DNA of 64,000 bases from Stutzerimonas kunmingensis (GTDB taxonomy: Bacteria; Pseudomonadota; Gammaproteobacteria; Pseudomonadales; Pseudomonadaceae): the NCBI RefSeq assembly GCF_900114065.1, contig NZ_FORS01000001.1, forward strand, positions 682,001 through 746,000, written 5' to 3'. Below the pieces are notes generated by a model that saw only the letters and a list, made by a program, of their open reading frames with translations, had not been told where the DNA came from and made no database searches. The translations under genes were made by a program, and so were the position numbers. Positions 25,505 through 35,723 of this stretch are shown here, piece after piece (position 1 is the first letter of the stretch; the number at the start of each line of letters is the position of its first letter).

Positions 25505-26614
25505 TCAGCTCTTCTGAGCGGCGATACGCCCGGCCGGTGCATAGGGCGATGGGTCCACGATCGGCGCCTGCCCAAGCATCAGATCGACCAGCAGCTGACA
25601 GGACGCCGGTGCCAGCACCAACCCGTTGCGGAAGTGCCCGCAGTTCAGCCACAGCCCGTCGAAACCGCTCACCTGTCCTATATAAGGCACGCCGTCCGGC
25701 GAACCGGGTCGCAGGCCTGCCCAGTGCTTGACCACTTGCGCATCGGCCAGCGCGGGCAACAGCTCGATCGCTGTTGCCCTCAGGCTTTCCAGCGCGTCTT
25801 CGGTCGGCGTCTTGTCGAAGCCGACATCTTCCAGCGTGCTGCCGACCAGGATATGGCCGTCGCGCCGCGGAATCGCATAGCGCCGTTTAGCCAGCACCAT
25901 ACTCGGCAGGAAGTCCTCGGCGCACTTGAATAGAATCATCTGCCCCTTCATCGGCTTGACCGGAATCTCCAGCCCCAGCGTCGCCAGCAACTGTGCGCTC
26001 CAGGCGCCCGCAGCCACTACAACCTGATCCGCTCGCATCTCGCCCTGCGCCGTCTGCACGCCCACGATACGCGAACCATCGCGGAGGAAACCCTCGACCG
26101 GGCACTGTTCGATCACAGTCACATTCGGCAGCTGCCGCAGCGCTTCGCGCAAGGCGCGCAACAGACGAGGATTGCGAATGTTGGCGACACCCTCCATGTA
26201 GACGGCGCGCTCGTAACCCTCACCCAGCGAAGGCACTGCCTGGCGCACGGTCTCCATCGACACCGACGTCAGCGGCCGGCCATAACGCTCAGCCCAACTC
26301 AGCGCCTCCGCCTCGTCATGCAGATCCAGCCAGTAAAGGCCGGTGACATGCACCTCGGGGTCCACCCCCGTCTCTTCCAGAAGCCGCTCGCCAAGCTGCG
26401 GATAGAAATCCTGCGACCAATGCGCCAGCGCCGTGACCGCCGGGCTGTAGCGCCACGGATAAAGCGGCGAAACGATCCCGCCGCCGGCCCAGGAGGCTTC
26501 GGTTCCTGTTCCGGACGCCTCTACCAACGTCACCGACGTGCCTGCAGCAGCCAGCTTGTAAGCCGTCAGCAGGCCGATAACGCCTCCCCCCACCACAATC
26601 ACATGTTGCTTCAC
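25505..26614 (-). CDS. thiO: Glycine oxidase ThiO (FAD-dependent amine oxidoreductase)
   Basis: A 369-residue FAD enzyme of the DAO family that oxidises glycine to iminoacetate, which feeds thiazole formation for thiamine. The Rossmann motif VIVVGGGVIGLLTAYKLA is at residues 4-22. The family patterns ASWAGGGIVSPLYPWRY and KPMKGQMILF follow, with WAGLRPGSPDGVPYIGQ and LWLNCGHFRNGLVLAP at the C-terminus. The start is GTG with GGAGG a few bases upstream. It is divergent from the minor pilin operon, as its homologue is in P. aeruginosa. No other thi genes are nearby. Confidence 0.9.
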   Translation of the reverse strand: MKQHVIVVGGGVIGLLTAYKLAAAGTSVTLVEASGTGTEASWAGGGIVSPLYPWRYSPAVTALAHWSQDFYPQLGERLLEETGVDPEVHVTGLYWLDLHDEAEALSWAERYGRPLTSVSMETVRQAVPSLGEGYERAVYMEGVANIRNPRLLRALREALRQLPNVTVIEQCPVEGFLRDGSRIVGVQTAQGEMRADQVVVAAGAWSAQLLATLGLEIPVKPMKGQMILFKCAEDFLPSMVLAKRRYAIPRRDGHILVGSTLEDVGFDKTPTEDALESLRATAIELLPALADAQVVKHWAGLRPGSPDGVPYIGQVSGFDGLWLNCGHFRNGLVLAPASCQLLVDLMLGQAPIVDPSPYAPAGRIAAQKS

Positions 26615-26763
26615 TCAGCCTCCGGCACTCAGGTTCACAATTTCAGCCATTTATCCTTGGACTGACCGCAGCGCTGGTCTAAAAAGGCCGTGCTTCATTA
26701 CTTGAATGAAACAAAGCGTCACCGCCAGGACGGCAAACATGATACTTGCAAAGGAACTGCACT

Positions 26764-27285
26764 ATGCCGAACCAGAATCAAGGCTTCACGCTTATTGAGT
26801 TGCTTCTGACCCTCGTCGTACTCGCCATTGTGCTGGCGATCGCGATACCGAGCTTCACTGCCACCCTCGACTCCGTCAGACAACGTACTCAGGTCAACCA
26901 GCTCTTGGCTGACCTCAACTTCGCACGCAGCCGGGCGATAACAAGCCGGCGCCCAGTCAGCATCTGTGCCGGAGCTTCAGGTTGTGATGGCTTAAAAGAT
27001 TGGAGCGGCCAGGTTCTCATATTCGACGATATCAACGGCAATGGCGCATTCAACGAAGCGGACGACGTCCCATTACGCGTCACCAGTGTTTCACCGAACC
27101 ATTCCTGGAGATGGCGAAACTTTCGTCAGCAGCGGCACATGACCTTCAAACCCGACGGGACCACCCACAGCCTCAATGGCAGCTTCATTCTGTGCCGCCA
27201 GGAAGTAGCCCTGAGAAAGATCGTGATCAACATCACGGGGCGCACGAGACTTACCGCACCCACCGCCGAAGACCTTTGCTCCTAA
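26764..27285 (+). CDS. fimT: Type IV minor pilin FimT (GspH-type)
   Basis: A 173-residue prepilin. The short basic leader ends at G7 (MPNQNQG), followed by FTLIELLLTLVVLAIVLAIA with Glu at +5, so PilD would cut after the glycine. A GspH/FimT globular domain with LLADLNFARSRAITSRRPVSI and a C-terminal cysteine follows. Start 26764 (ATG) has AAGGAA 8 bases upstream; the TTG at 26746 is less likely. It is the first gene of a cluster in the P. aeruginosa order fimT-fimU-pilV-pilW-pilX-pilY1-pilE. FimT homologues can bind DNA during natural transformation, a trait well known in P. stutzeri; that role here is inference. Confidence 0.87.
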   Translation: MPNQNQGFTLIELLLTLVVLAIVLAIAIPSFTATLDSVRQRTQVNQLLADLNFARSRAITSRRPVSICAGASGCDGLKDWSGQVLIFDDINGNGAFNEADDVPLRVTSVSPNHSWRWRNFRQQRHMTFKPDGTTHSLNGSFILCRQEVALRKIVINITGRTRLTAPTAEDLCS

Positions 27286-27360
27286 CATGCCGCACAGTCT
27301 TCGAAACCGACCGGACGTCCGGGCGGCATGGGAAGCGAAACGGCAAATCGGGATGATCTG

Positions 27361-27876
27361 ATGACCTTGCAATCGAGAAGAACCATGCGGTACTCCCGAG
27401 GCTTCACCCTCATAGAACTCCTGATCACGTTGTCGATCCTGGCGATCCTGCTCGCGATCGCAGCACCGTCTTTCCGAGACCTCATCCAGAGCAACCGAAC
27501 CCAGACCATTGCCAACGACCTGACCACGGCGCTGCAGTTCGCTCGCTCCGAAGCGGTCAAGCGTGGCGTTAACGTCGACATCTGCCGACGCAACGGCAAC
27601 ACCTGCGCGAACTCCACAGACTGGGGTAACGGATGGTTGGTTAAGGTAAACGGCGGCGCCTTGCTGCGAGTCTGGGAAGCTGTCGGCGGCCAGGACACCG
27701 TCACAGGGCCCAACGAGACGCTCACCTACCGCCCTAGCGGCTTGCTCACCAAAGCAAGCAACGCTGCTGACACCACCTTCACCGTTGCCTTTTCCAACTG
27801 CACCGGCAAGCCCCAATACAGCATCGCGCTGACCGCAACAGGACGAGTGACGAGCGCAAAAGGAACGTGCCCATGA
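27361..27876 (+). CDS. fimU: Type IV minor pilin FimU (GspH-type)
   Basis: A 171-residue prepilin. The leader ends ...MRYSRG, then FTLIELLITLSILAILLAIA with Glu at +5. The GspH-like domain contains LTTALQFARSEAVKRGVNVDICRRN and a disulphide-suited cysteine pattern. FimU is one of the minor pilins that form the tip/priming complex of the pilus. Start 27361 gives a 17-residue leader; the ATG at 27385 would give a more usual 9-residue leader and cannot be excluded. It overlaps pilV by four bases. Confidence 0.87.
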   Translation: MTLQSRRTMRYSRGFTLIELLITLSILAILLAIAAPSFRDLIQSNRTQTIANDLTTALQFARSEAVKRGVNVDICRRNGNTCANSTDWGNGWLVKVNGGALLRVWEAVGGQDTVTGPNETLTYRPSGLLTKASNAADTTFTVAFSNCTGKPQYSIALTATGRVTSAKGTCP

Positions 27877-28343
27877 GACGCCCCCCATCACCCTCTGCCG
27901 ACCAGCGCGGTGCAACACTCATTGAGGTGCTCGTCGCCATGCTGGTTCTTTCCATCGGCCTGCTCGGTCTGGCGGGCATGCAGATGACCGCGTTGAAGAG
28001 TAACCAGAGCGCCTACTATCGATCGCAGGCAACGGTGCTTGCGTACGACATCATCGATCGCATGCGCGCCAACCGCGCCGATGCGCTCAATGGCGTTTAC
28101 GACATTGCGCTGCAGAACCAGGCCTGCGACCCGGATCTTTCCCCTAGCGGATCGATTGCGAAGAAGGATGTGGCTGAGTGGCTGAACTCCCTCTCGTGCC
28201 TTCTTTCGTCCGATGCTCAGGGAAGTGTCGTGCGCAACGGCCGAATTTTCACGATCTCCATCGAGTGGAACGATAATCGCGGGCGCATCGAGGCAGCTGA
28301 TGACGACGACCGCGAAACCTTTGTCTATCGGACGCAGCTATGA
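27873..28343 (+). CDS. pilV: Type IV minor pilin PilV
   Basis: A 156-residue prepilin with leader ending at DQRG, then ATLIEVLVAMLVLSIGLLGL with Glu at +5. The following GMQMTALKSNQSAYYRSQAT and YDIIDRMRANRADA are typical of PilV. Start 27873 is chosen because AAGGA lies 9 bases upstream and the ATG overlaps the fimU stop (ATGA); a GTG at 27867 is too close to the ribosome site. It overlaps pilW by four bases. Confidence 0.9.
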   Translation: MRRPPSPSADQRGATLIEVLVAMLVLSIGLLGLAGMQMTALKSNQSAYYRSQATVLAYDIIDRMRANRADALNGVYDIALQNQACDPDLSPSGSIAKKDVAEWLNSLSCLLSSDAQGSVVRNGRIFTISIEWNDNRGRIEAADDDDRETFVYRTQL

Positions 28344-29422
28344 AATCACTCTCCCTCAACCGGCAGATGGGCTTGTCGCTCATCGAGCTGATGGTCGCCA
28401 TGCTGATAAGCCTGATTTTGCTCGGCGGTGTTTTGCAGGTTTTCCTTTCCAGCAAGGATATGTACCGAACCAATACGGCAGTTGCCCGCGTCCAGGAAGC
28501 GGGCCGCTTCGCAACTGAGTTCATGAAATTCGATATCCGCCAAGCAGGCTACAAGGGCGAATGTTTAAGTGAGCCTTTTAACCAGTTGGATTTATCGTCA
28601 AACAAGAACGGACTTACAGCAGACGAAAAGAATGCATATAGCACAACACCAGCAATTCAAGGCTGGGACAACGAGGAACCAATTTTTTTTGACTCCAACA
28701 CTACACGCACCGACACCGATTCATTTATTGTCAAGTATGCAGGCGACGGCATGGAGTTCGAACCAAACGGAACAAACAGCGCCGGAGCCGGAAACTTGAA
28801 TGTCAAAGGGGAGACTGGCGCATATAGCGGGCAGATTGTTCTGGTCGCAAATTCCACAGGCTGCGACATTTTCCAAAACACAAACAATAATAATGCAAGC
28901 ACTTTTCAGACAAGTGGCGGCAATGAAACCCCAGGAAACACAAAGGCAGGCATGAGCCAAGCCTATAATTCCAAATTCACCGCACATGTATTACGAAGCC
29001 ATACCTACTTCATTCGGGATAATGACGACCGTCCACCTTCCCTTTATCGTCGAGTCCTCAGCCCAAGCCCTGCTACCGAAGAGCTGGTCGAAGGCATTAT
29101 CGAAATGCAGATCACCTACGGCATTGACAAGGACGGTGACCGGCTGGCGGATGAGTACGTGAAAGCCGGGACAAACAATCTCATAGCCAGCGGTGAGGGC
29201 GACTGGGGAAAAGTTGTTTCAGCGCGCATATCCGTGATCGCAGTCAGCCCCGAAACCAACGTTCTGGAAGAGCCTCAGAAATTCGTATATCCCGCCGCGG
29301 CTGACATCGAGCGAGACGACGAATACGCGCTTTATGAAGATGACGGCACGGTCACCATCAAGAACAACCGGGTCGCACAGGTCTATACCACCACTGTGGC
29401 CATACGGAATCGTCTGCCATGA
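28340..29422 (+). CDS. pilW: Type IV minor pilin PilW
   Basis: A 360-residue prepilin, the usual large size for PilW. The leader MKSLSLNRQMG is followed by LSLIELMVAMLISLILLGGV with Glu at +5, then FLSSKDMYRTNTAVARVQEAGRF. The globular domain holds GDGMEFEPNGTN and a C-terminal part (EELVEGIIEMQITYGID) conserved in the family. The coding sequence from about 28560 to 29000 is visibly richer in A/T than its neighbours (23 G/C of 60 bases at 28681-28740), suggesting diversification or transfer of the variable part. It overlaps pilV and pilX by four bases each. Confidence 0.9.
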   Translation: MKSLSLNRQMGLSLIELMVAMLISLILLGGVLQVFLSSKDMYRTNTAVARVQEAGRFATEFMKFDIRQAGYKGECLSEPFNQLDLSSNKNGLTADEKNAYSTTPAIQGWDNEEPIFFDSNTTRTDTDSFIVKYAGDGMEFEPNGTNSAGAGNLNVKGETGAYSGQIVLVANSTGCDIFQNTNNNNASTFQTSGGNETPGNTKAGMSQAYNSKFTAHVLRSHTYFIRDNDDRPPSLYRRVLSPSPATEELVEGIIEMQITYGIDKDGDRLADEYVKAGTNNLIASGEGDWGKVVSARISVIAVSPETNVLEEPQKFVYPAAADIERDDEYALYEDDGTVTIKNNRVAQVYTTTVAIRNRLP

Positions 29423-29952
29423 AACAGCGATCTTTCAATCATTCACGCCAACGAGGGGCCGTCCTGCTCGTTGCACTCATCATGCTGTTGTTGCTCACCA
29501 TCCTCGGAGCGGCAGCGATGCGTGACACCAATCTTCAGGAACGCATGGCAGGCAACATGCGTGACCATAACCTGGCATTTCAGGCGGCTGAGGCCGCGCT
29601 TCGGTTTGCAGAACAGGAAGTCAAAACGGATTACGCCAACCTTATTAATGACAATAAGTATCCAATTAATAACATGAATGGAAATACTTTCGCACCTCCG
29701 AAGGTGGTGACATTTACTGACTTCAAAGGCGAGGTTTATAAGGCCCCGACCTACACAATTACCCGCCTGCCTCATCCGGGGCAGCTCGACATGCAGAACA
29801 TGGTCAACCCGACGACCGCCGGAGGCGACTCGCTCGCCGCCGGGGAGTCGCTGATTCTCGATTTTGTTCTGGTGCGCATAGAGGCAACCGGCACCGGTGC
29901 CAGCCCGGACTCGAAGGTAACTCTTCGTTCCCTGTATTTCGTAGAGGAGTGA
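29419..29952 (+). CDS. pilX: Type IV minor pilin PilX
   Basis: A 177-residue prepilin-like protein. The leader ends HSRQRG, followed by AVLLVALIMLLLLTILGAAA; position +5 is not Glu, as is usual for PilX/GspK-type subunits. MRDTNLQERMAGNMRDHNLAFQAAEAAL is the conserved PilX region. The C-terminal region contains GDSLAAGESLILDFVLVRIEA. It sits between pilW (four-base overlap) and pilY1 (one-base gap). PilX works with PilV, PilW and FimU to prime pilus assembly and recruit PilY1. Confidence 0.88.
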   Translation: MKQRSFNHSRQRGAVLLVALIMLLLLTILGAAAMRDTNLQERMAGNMRDHNLAFQAAEAALRFAEQEVKTDYANLINDNKYPINNMNGNTFAPPKVVTFTDFKGEVYKAPTYTITRLPHPGQLDMQNMVNPTTAGGDSLAAGESLILDFVLVRIEATGTGASPDSKVTLRSLYFVEE

Positions 29953-29953
29953 C

Positions 29954-32900
29954 ATGATGCCGCTCAATCATCGCCACATGCCCAGGACCGGCTTCGCCAC
30001 TACGTGGCGCCCGTTGTTGCTGGCCGTAACCGCGCTGTGCTGGACACTTGGTGTCAGCCAAGCAACCGCGGATGTATCACAAACACCATTGCTGCTTGGC
30101 GGCGGCAACGTGCCGGGTAACCTTGCATTGGTACCCTCAGTAGAACACCCGACTGTAATCAGCGTGGCTAATCTTGGCGCCTACAATAACACCTCTACCT
30201 ACACTGGTTATTTTGACTCTGGAAAGTGTTATAGCTTTATTGAAGAGGAGTTTAACCACGTTTTTTTTGGCACCATTTCTAAAGAGAACGGCGGTGGTTA
30301 CTTCACGCCTGTATCAGAAATGAACAGCGCGCGCGACTGCTCCGGCAACAGCAACGCAAAATGGAGTGGAAACTATCTGAATTGGGCGACCACCCAGACA
30401 ATTGATCCATTTCGCAAAGCGCTGACAGGCGGCTACCGTGTGGTTGACACAACCTCAATGACTATTCTCGAGAAGGCCACTCGAGGGAATAGCAGCAATT
30501 ACTTCGGAAACCGCACGATTGATGCAACAAATGCCAATAAAACAACACCATTTGGCAGCGTTACGCTCACCAGCTCCGTTACCAGCGGCAGCAATGACTT
30601 TCAGAAAAACAAAACAGTACGCTTCACATACAGTGGCAGCGATAACAAGACGGTAACCAAGCACTTTACCGTAAGAGTAGAAGTTTGTAAAAAAGGGCTC
30701 CTAGAAAGCAATTGCACTAAATACGGAGAAAACCTTTGGAAACCGGAAGGCTTGATTCAGCAATACTCAAAGGACATTCGCTACAGTGTATTTAGTTATC
30801 TCAATGAGAATGGCAACACACGTAACGGCGGTGTAATGCGAGCCCCACAGGGCTACGTAGGTCAGACAAAACGAGAGCCGGGAACACCAAATGAGTTACC
30901 GAACGAGCTCAAAGAGTGGTCCGATGAGACAGGAATTTTCTATGTAAACCCCAGAAATGACAGCGTAGGAAATAGCGGAGTAATCAACTATATAAACAAA
31001 TTTGGTGAACTCACCAATCGACACAAGTCCAACGACCCTGTAAGCGAGCTCTACTATGCCGCGCTTCGCTATTTTCGCAACCTTGGTGACGTTGCGGCGT
31101 ATTCAAAAATTACTGACGAGGCACAACGAGACAAGTTCCCAGTAATCACCAACTGGACAGACCCAATCCAATATTCCTGCCAAAAAAACGTAATTCTTGG
31201 AATTGGAGACGTTAACAGCCATGAAGACCGGGATCTACCGGTAACAGGCGATCCGCTAAACGTACAAGAGCTCACTCAAAAGGTTTTTGATTTAGAAGGC
31301 ATCAATAAGAATGCATCTAGCGAATTCACTGGCCGAGGCAACTCAGCACATATCGCTGGTCTAGCGTATTACGCCAACACCGCTGACTTGCGTGAAGATC
31401 GCGCAGGAAAGCAGACGATATCCACCCATTGGGTCGACGTGAGGGAAGACGAAAAGCTTTTGGAAAAAGCGAGAAACCAATACTGGCTCGCCGCAAAGTA
31501 CGGCGGTTTTCAGGTCCCCGATGATTACGAGTTCGGGGACACCATTGACCAAGCCTGGTGGTGGACCAATGGTGAAACACTCGACCCCACAAACGACAAG
31601 CGCCCCGACAACTTCTATGTCGCGAGCGATGCAACCCGCATGGTGGAAAGCCTGAAAGCAGCTTTTGCCAAAATCGCCAAAGACGTGAGTAGCACCACCG
31701 CAGCTCTTTCCACCAACTCCACCAAACTCGAAACAGACACTGTCGTCTTTCAGTCAATGCTCGACAGTGCGGATTGGAGCGGAGATCTGTTGGCCAAGGC
31801 TGTGGCCAGCAACGGCAAGGTCAGCGAGACTCCAACCTGGAAGGCAGCAGAGAAGCTCGACGCACTGACTGATGAGGAGATGTCGGATCGCAGCATCCTT
31901 ACATCCCTACCACCAACGATCGATACAACATCGGGCGCGCTGATTTCCACCACGGGTCGCACCTTTTCCTGGGACCAACTGAGTTCTGCCCAGCAAGACG
32001 CCTTGAGAACGACAGTTGGAGGAACGTTGACCACTGAAGAGGTTGGTCAAAATCGGCTTGCCTTCATTCGCGGCGTCCGCACCATGGAGCGCACCGACGC
32101 CGCACCGAACAACCCGTTCCGTCAGCGTGGCAGTCGTCTTGGCGATATCGCAAACTCGGACCCACAGTACATCCACAAGCAGAACTTCGGTTATTCGCAA
32201 CTGCCGGAAACCGCTGGTTTCACCGCCGCAGCTAAAAGCGCCTATACCACTTTCCGCGCCTCCAGTAGCTACCAAAATCGCCCCCCACTGGTCGTGGTGG
32301 GCGCTAACGACGGGATGTTGCATGGATTTAATGCCAGTTTGGGCACAAACGGGGGCAAGGAGCTGTTTGCCTACGTGCCGAACGACCTGATCGATGAACT
32401 CTACGAGCTTACCGACCCTACTTATTCGCACCGCTACTATGTCGACGGCACTCCGCGCATCGGTGACGCCTGGGTCGGCAATGCGTGGAAGACCCTGGTC
32501 ATAGGATCGTCTGGCGCGGGGGGCCGAAGCATCTTCGCGCTCGACATTTCCAATCCAGAGAGCATGTCGAGCAGCAGCGTGCTCTGGGAGTTCACTCATC
32601 CGGAAATGGGCTATAGCCTTGGACGCCCAAGCTTGGTTCCGCTTTACAACGGCAAATTCGGCGTGGTTGTCACGAGCGGCTATGACCGCCCCACCAGCAC
32701 GACCAGTGGCTATGTATGGCTGCTCGATGCAGCCGACGGCAGCGTTCTGAAGCGCTTCGAGCTGCCTAACAGCGGAGACCTGGGATCGCCTCTGGTCGTA
32801 GACCTCGACAATGACCGCGTCGCTGATCGAATCTACGTTGCCGATACCAACGGCAATGTCTGGCGGCTGGACACGAACAGCACGAGCACCGGCAACTGGG

Positions 32901-33721
32901 ACGCCCCATCCAGCTTGAAAGCCGGAGGCAGCATCACCCCACTGTTCATCGCGAAAGATAGCAGCGGGGCTCGCCAGCCGATTACGGCTCCGCTGGATGC
33001 GGCCTATACCAAGGACCGAAAGATCATGCTGGTATTCGGCACCGGTAGCTTCTACCAGACAACCGATAACGAAATACCTGAATCTCCTCAGGTCCAATCG
33101 TTCTACGGCATCATCGATAGCGGCACATCAATTGACGGCCGCGGCAACCTGCTCGAGCAGGAAATCCTCAAGGAAGTTACCGGTACAGAGCTTAACGGCC
33201 GTGCAGTCAGCCAGAACACGCTTGAGGACCGCCATCTCGGCTGGTATCTGGACTTGCAGTGGAAGAAGTCCAGAAAAGGACCAGGTCCCAAGGGAGAGCG
33301 AGTCATCTCCCAAGCTCAGCTAGGCGGCAACCGAGTAACATTCAGCACCCTGATACCAGCGGCAGATCCCTGCCTCCCCGGCGGAACGAGCTGGATCATG
33401 AGCCTGGATCTGGCAACCGGCAGCCGCCTCGTCTACTCGTACTTCGACTACAACGGTGATGGAAAAATCGATGAAAGTGATTACATCAAGCTTGATGACG
33501 GCACAAAGGTTCCAGTTAGCGGCGTAGCGGACCCCGATGAGGGCGCGGTAAAGGGCACTATCGGCCTGAACGACCAGAAGAAAGGGAAACGTTATCTGTG
33601 TTATGCCAGTTCGGCATCCAGCACCGACTCGGATGGTGTGACCCCGGTTTGCATCGAGGTCATGGGAGATAACAGCGATTCCAACCGCTTGTCGTGGCAT
33701 GAAGTGAGGAGCAACCTTTGA
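29954..33721 (+). CDS. pilY1: Type IV pilus tip adhesin/assembly protein PilY1
   Basis: A 1255-residue secreted protein with a signal peptide ending near SQATA. The C-terminal half is the PilY1 quinoprotein-like beta-propeller ([51 protein letters not shown]). Two calcium-type loops are visible: DLDNDRVAD at 950-958, equivalent to the P. aeruginosa retraction-control site, and an EF-hand-like [12 protein letters not shown] at 1165-1176. In the N-terminal part ([26 protein letters not shown]) I see no DxSxS metal-adhesion motif, unlike P. aeruginosa PilY1. The 5' third is A/T-rich relative to the window. The stop overlaps the TTG start of pilE; no pilY2 lies between. Confidence 0.93.
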   Translation: MMPLNHRHMPRTGFATTWRPLLLAVTALCWTLGVSQATADVSQTPLLLGGGNVPGNLALVPSVEHPTVISVANLGAYNNTSTYTGYFDSGKCYSFIEEEFNHVFFGTISKENGGGYFTPVSEMNSARDCSGNSNAKWSGNYLNWATTQTIDPFRKALTGGYRVVDTTSMTILEKATRGNSSNYFGNRTIDATNANKTTPFGSVTLTSSVTSGSNDFQKNKTVRFTYSGSDNKTVTKHFTVRVEVCKKGLLESNCTKYGENLWKPEGLIQQYSKDIRYSVFSYLNENGNTRNGGVMRAPQGYVGQTKREPGTPNELPNELKEWSDETGIFYVNPRNDSVGNSGVINYINKFGELTNRHKSNDPVSELYYAALRYFRNLGDVAAYSKITDEAQRDKFPVITNWTDPIQYSCQKNVILGIGDVNSHEDRDLPVTGDPLNVQELTQKVFDLEGINKNASSEFTGRGNSAHIAGLAYYANTADLREDRAGKQTISTHWVDVREDEKLLEKARNQYWLAAKYGGFQVPDDYEFGDTIDQAWWWTNGETLDPTNDKRPDNFYVASDATRMVESLKAAFAKIAKDVSSTTAALSTNSTKLETDTVVFQSMLDSADWSGDLLAKAVASNGKVSETPTWKAAEKLDALTDEEMSDRSILTSLPPTIDTTSGALISTTGRTFSWDQLSSAQQDALRTTVGGTLTTEEVGQNRLAFIRGVRTMERTDAAPNNPFRQRGSRLGDIANSDPQYIHKQNFGYSQLPETAGFTAAAKSAYTTFRASSSYQNRPPLVVVGANDGMLHGFNASLGTNGGKELFAYVPNDLIDELYELTDPTYSHRYYVDGTPRIGDAWVGNAWKTLVIGSSGAGGRSIFALDISNPESMSSSSVLWEFTHPEMGYSLGRPSLVPLYNGKFGVVVTSGYDRPTSTTSGYVWLLDAADGSVLKRFELPNSGDLGSPLVVDLDNDRVADRIYVADTNGNVWRLDTNSTSTGNWDAPSSLKAGGSITPLFIAKDSSGARQPITAPLDAAYTKDRKIMLVFGTGSFYQTTDNEIPESPQVQSFYGIIDSGTSIDGRGNLLEQEILKEVTGTELNGRAVSQNTLEDRHLGWYLDLQWKKSRKGPGPKGERVISQAQLGGNRVTFSTLIPAADPCLPGGTSWIMSLDLATGSRLVYSYFDYNGDGKIDESDYIKLDDGTKVPVSGVADPDEGAVKGTIGLNDQKKGKRYLCYASSASSTDSDGVTPVCIEVMGDNSDSNRLSWHEVRSNL

Positions 33722-34164
33722 AACTTTACAAATCCAACCGTCAGGCGAGCTTTGGTTTCACGCTGATTGAGCTGATGATCGTCGTCGCGATCATCGGCAT
33801 CATCGCTGCAGTCGCCTATCCGAGCTATCAGGAGTATGTGCGCAATGCCAAGCGTGCGGACGCTGAGACGGCGCTCATGGAGTTGGCGCATTTCATGGAG
33901 CGTTACTACACAGCCAACGGCCGCTATGTCGACGGGGATGGCGACGAGCCCGACCTGCCATTTAGCCAAGCTCCACGGGACGGCGGAACCAAGACTTACG
34001 ACATCGAGCTTGTCGAGGCCAGCACGTCCGCCACTGCTTACGTGCTGCAAGCCGTACCGACGGGCAGCATGACCAACGACAAATGTGGAACCCTGACGCT
34101 GGCCAACACGGGCGCCAAAGGGCAGAAAACAGGCATGACCCTGGCCGAATGCTGGAAACGCTAA
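33718..34164 (+). CDS. pilE: Type IV pilin-like minor pilin PilE
   Basis: A 148-residue prepilin. The leader ends QASFG, followed by [28 protein letters not shown] with Glu at +5. The globular domain holds the PilE features [18 protein letters not shown], a disulphide pair (KCGTLTLAN and AECWKR) and a C-terminal cysteine loop. The start is TTG at 33718, supported by GAGGAG 6 bases upstream and a four-base overlap with the pilY1 stop. It is the last gene of the cluster and is followed by a strong terminator. Confidence 0.9.
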   Translation: MKLYKSNRQASFGFTLIELMIVVAIIGIIAAVAYPSYQEYVRNAKRADAETALMELAHFMERYYTANGRYVDGDGDEPDLPFSQAPRDGGTKTYDIELVEASTSATAYVLQAVPTGSMTNDKCGTLTLANTGAKGQKTGMTLAECWKR

Positions 34165-34176
34165 GCGGCTGAAACG

Positions 34177-34205
34177 AAAACGCCCGGCATCGCCGGGCGT
34201 TTTTA
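34177..34205. terminator. Strong bidirectional terminator between pilE and ispH
   Basis: CGCCCGGC (34181-34188) pairs with GCCGGGCG (34192-34199) around ATC, flanked by AAAA upstream and TTTTT downstream. It can stop transcription from both convergent units. Confidence 0.92.
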
Positions 34206-34217
34206 TTTACGAGGCTG

Positions 34218-35162
34218 TCAGACAGCCTTTAACCGCAACTCCTTCGGCATCGAGAACGTCACGTTCTCTGGGCGGCCCTCCAGCTCATCCATGCCGCTGG
34301 CGCCCCACTCCTTGAGCCGCTCGATCACTCCACGCACCAGCACTTCAGGGGCTGATGCACCGGCGGTGATACCGATACGCTCGATGTTCTCGAACCATTC
34401 GCGCTTAAGGTCTTCGGCGCCGTCGATGAGATAAGCCGGTGTGCTCATACGCTCTGCCAGTTCGCGCAGGCGGTTGGAGTTGGAACTGTTCGGGCTGCCT
34501 ACGACCAGCACCACATCACATTCGTCAGCGAGTTGCTTGACCGCATCCTGACGGTTTTGGGTGGCGTAGCAGATGTCGTCCTTGCGTGGACCACCGATGC
34601 TCGGGAACTTGCTGCGCAGCGCGTCGATGACACGGCTGGTGTCATCCATGGAGAGCGTTGTCTGGGTGACAAAGGCCAGCGCCTCGGGGTCGCGCACTTG
34701 CAGCTGGGCGACGTCTTCCTCGTCTTCAACCAAGTAGATCGCGCCACCGTTGCGCGCATCGTACTGGCCCATAGTGCCTTCGACTTCCGGGTGGCCCTGA
34801 TGACCGATCAAGATGCACTCACGCCCATCACGACTGTACTTGGCGACTTCCAGATGCACCTTGGTCACCAGCGGACAGGTGGCGTCGAAAACCTTCAAAC
34901 CACGCTTCTCCGCCTCCAGCCGCACAGCCTGGGAGACGCCATGGGCACTGAAGATGACAATGACGTCGTCCGGCACCTGGTCCAGCTCTTCGACGAAGAT
35001 CGCCCCACGCGCACGCAGGTCTTCGACCACGAACTTGTTGTGCACCACTTCATGCCGCACATAGATCGGCGGCCCGAAAACTTCCAGGGCCCGGTTGACG
35101 ATTTCGATGGCGCGATCCACACCCGCGCAGAAGCCGCGAGGGTTGGCGAGTTTGATTTGCAT
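34218..35162 (-). CDS. ispH: 4-hydroxy-3-methylbut-2-enyl diphosphate reductase
   Basis: A 314-residue [4Fe-4S] enzyme that makes IPP and DMAPP in the last step of the MEP pathway. The cluster cysteines are C12 ([10 protein letters not shown]), C96 (DATCPLVTK) and C198 ([10 protein letters not shown]). H41, H124 and E126 (GHPEVEGT) are the substrate residues, and [10 protein letters not shown] binds phosphate. Start 35162 begins [11 protein letters not shown], the conserved N-terminus; a longer frame adds five unrelated residues. It is the last gene of ribF-ileS-lspA-fkpB-ispH. Confidence 0.97.
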   Translation of the reverse strand: MQIKLANPRGFCAGVDRAIEIVNRALEVFGPPIYVRHEVVHNKFVVEDLRARGAIFVEELDQVPDDVIVIFSAHGVSQAVRLEAEKRGLKVFDATCPLVTKVHLEVAKYSRDGRECILIGHQGHPEVEGTMGQYDARNGGAIYLVEDEEDVAQLQVRDPEALAFVTQTTLSMDDTSRVIDALRSKFPSIGGPRKDDICYATQNRQDAVKQLADECDVVLVVGSPNSSNSNRLRELAERMSTPAYLIDGAEDLKREWFENIERIGITAGASAPEVLVRGVIERLKEWGASGMDELEGRPENVTFSMPKELRLKAV

Positions 35163-35285
35163 GGTAAGTCTCGGCACGCGAAGGCTTGATGACGGGTGAG
35201 TGTAACGCGATACGGCACAGGCGTTCTCTGACGCCCTGTATCGGCCAGCGGGAGGGAAGCAATCCTCCCGGCTGGCCAGCTCCGG

Positions 35286-35723
35286 TTACACCGGTTTAAC
35301 GTCGATGATCTCGACCTCGAAGGTCAGGATCTTGCCAGCCAATGGATGATTGAAGTCTACGGTGACCTGACTCTCGTCGAACGCCTTCACCACGCCCGGC
35401 AGCTCAGTGCGCGCCGCATCCTGAAAGCTGACCATCAACCCTTCGGAAAGCTCCATCCCGGCGAACTGGCTGCGCGGCATGATCTGCACGTTCTGCGGGT
35501 TGACCTGGCCGAAGCCCTGCTCCGGAGCAATCTGCAGGGTGCGCTTGTCACCGGCCTTCAGCCCGTAGAGCTGCTGCTCAAAGCCTGGCAGCAGGTTGCC
35601 ATCACCTACCTTGAAGGTTGCTGGCTTCTTATCGAACGTGCTGTCGACCAGCTCGCCCGTTTCCAGGCCAAGCGCGAAATGCAGGGTGACTTCCTTGTCC
35701 GGCCCAATGCGCTGTTCAGTCAT
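35286..35723 (-). CDS. fkpB: FKBP-type peptidyl-prolyl isomerase FkpB/SlpA
   Basis: A 145-residue cytoplasmic SlpA-type isomerase. FKBP half-motifs flank an inserted IF domain: VTLHFALGLETGELVDSTF at the start, NLLPGFEQQLYGLKAGDKR in the middle, then the insert with PEQGFGQVNPQNVQIMPRSQF and the end DFNHPLAGKILTFEVEI. Start 35723 (MTEQRIGPD) overlaps the lspA 3' end by eight bases. The lspA-fkpB-ispH order is widely conserved in proteobacteria. Confidence 0.93.
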   Translation of the reverse strand: MTEQRIGPDKEVTLHFALGLETGELVDSTFDKKPATFKVGDGNLLPGFEQQLYGLKAGDKRTLQIAPEQGFGQVNPQNVQIMPRSQFAGMELSEGLMVSFQDAARTELPGVVKAFDESQVTVDFNHPLAGKILTFEVEIIDVKPV

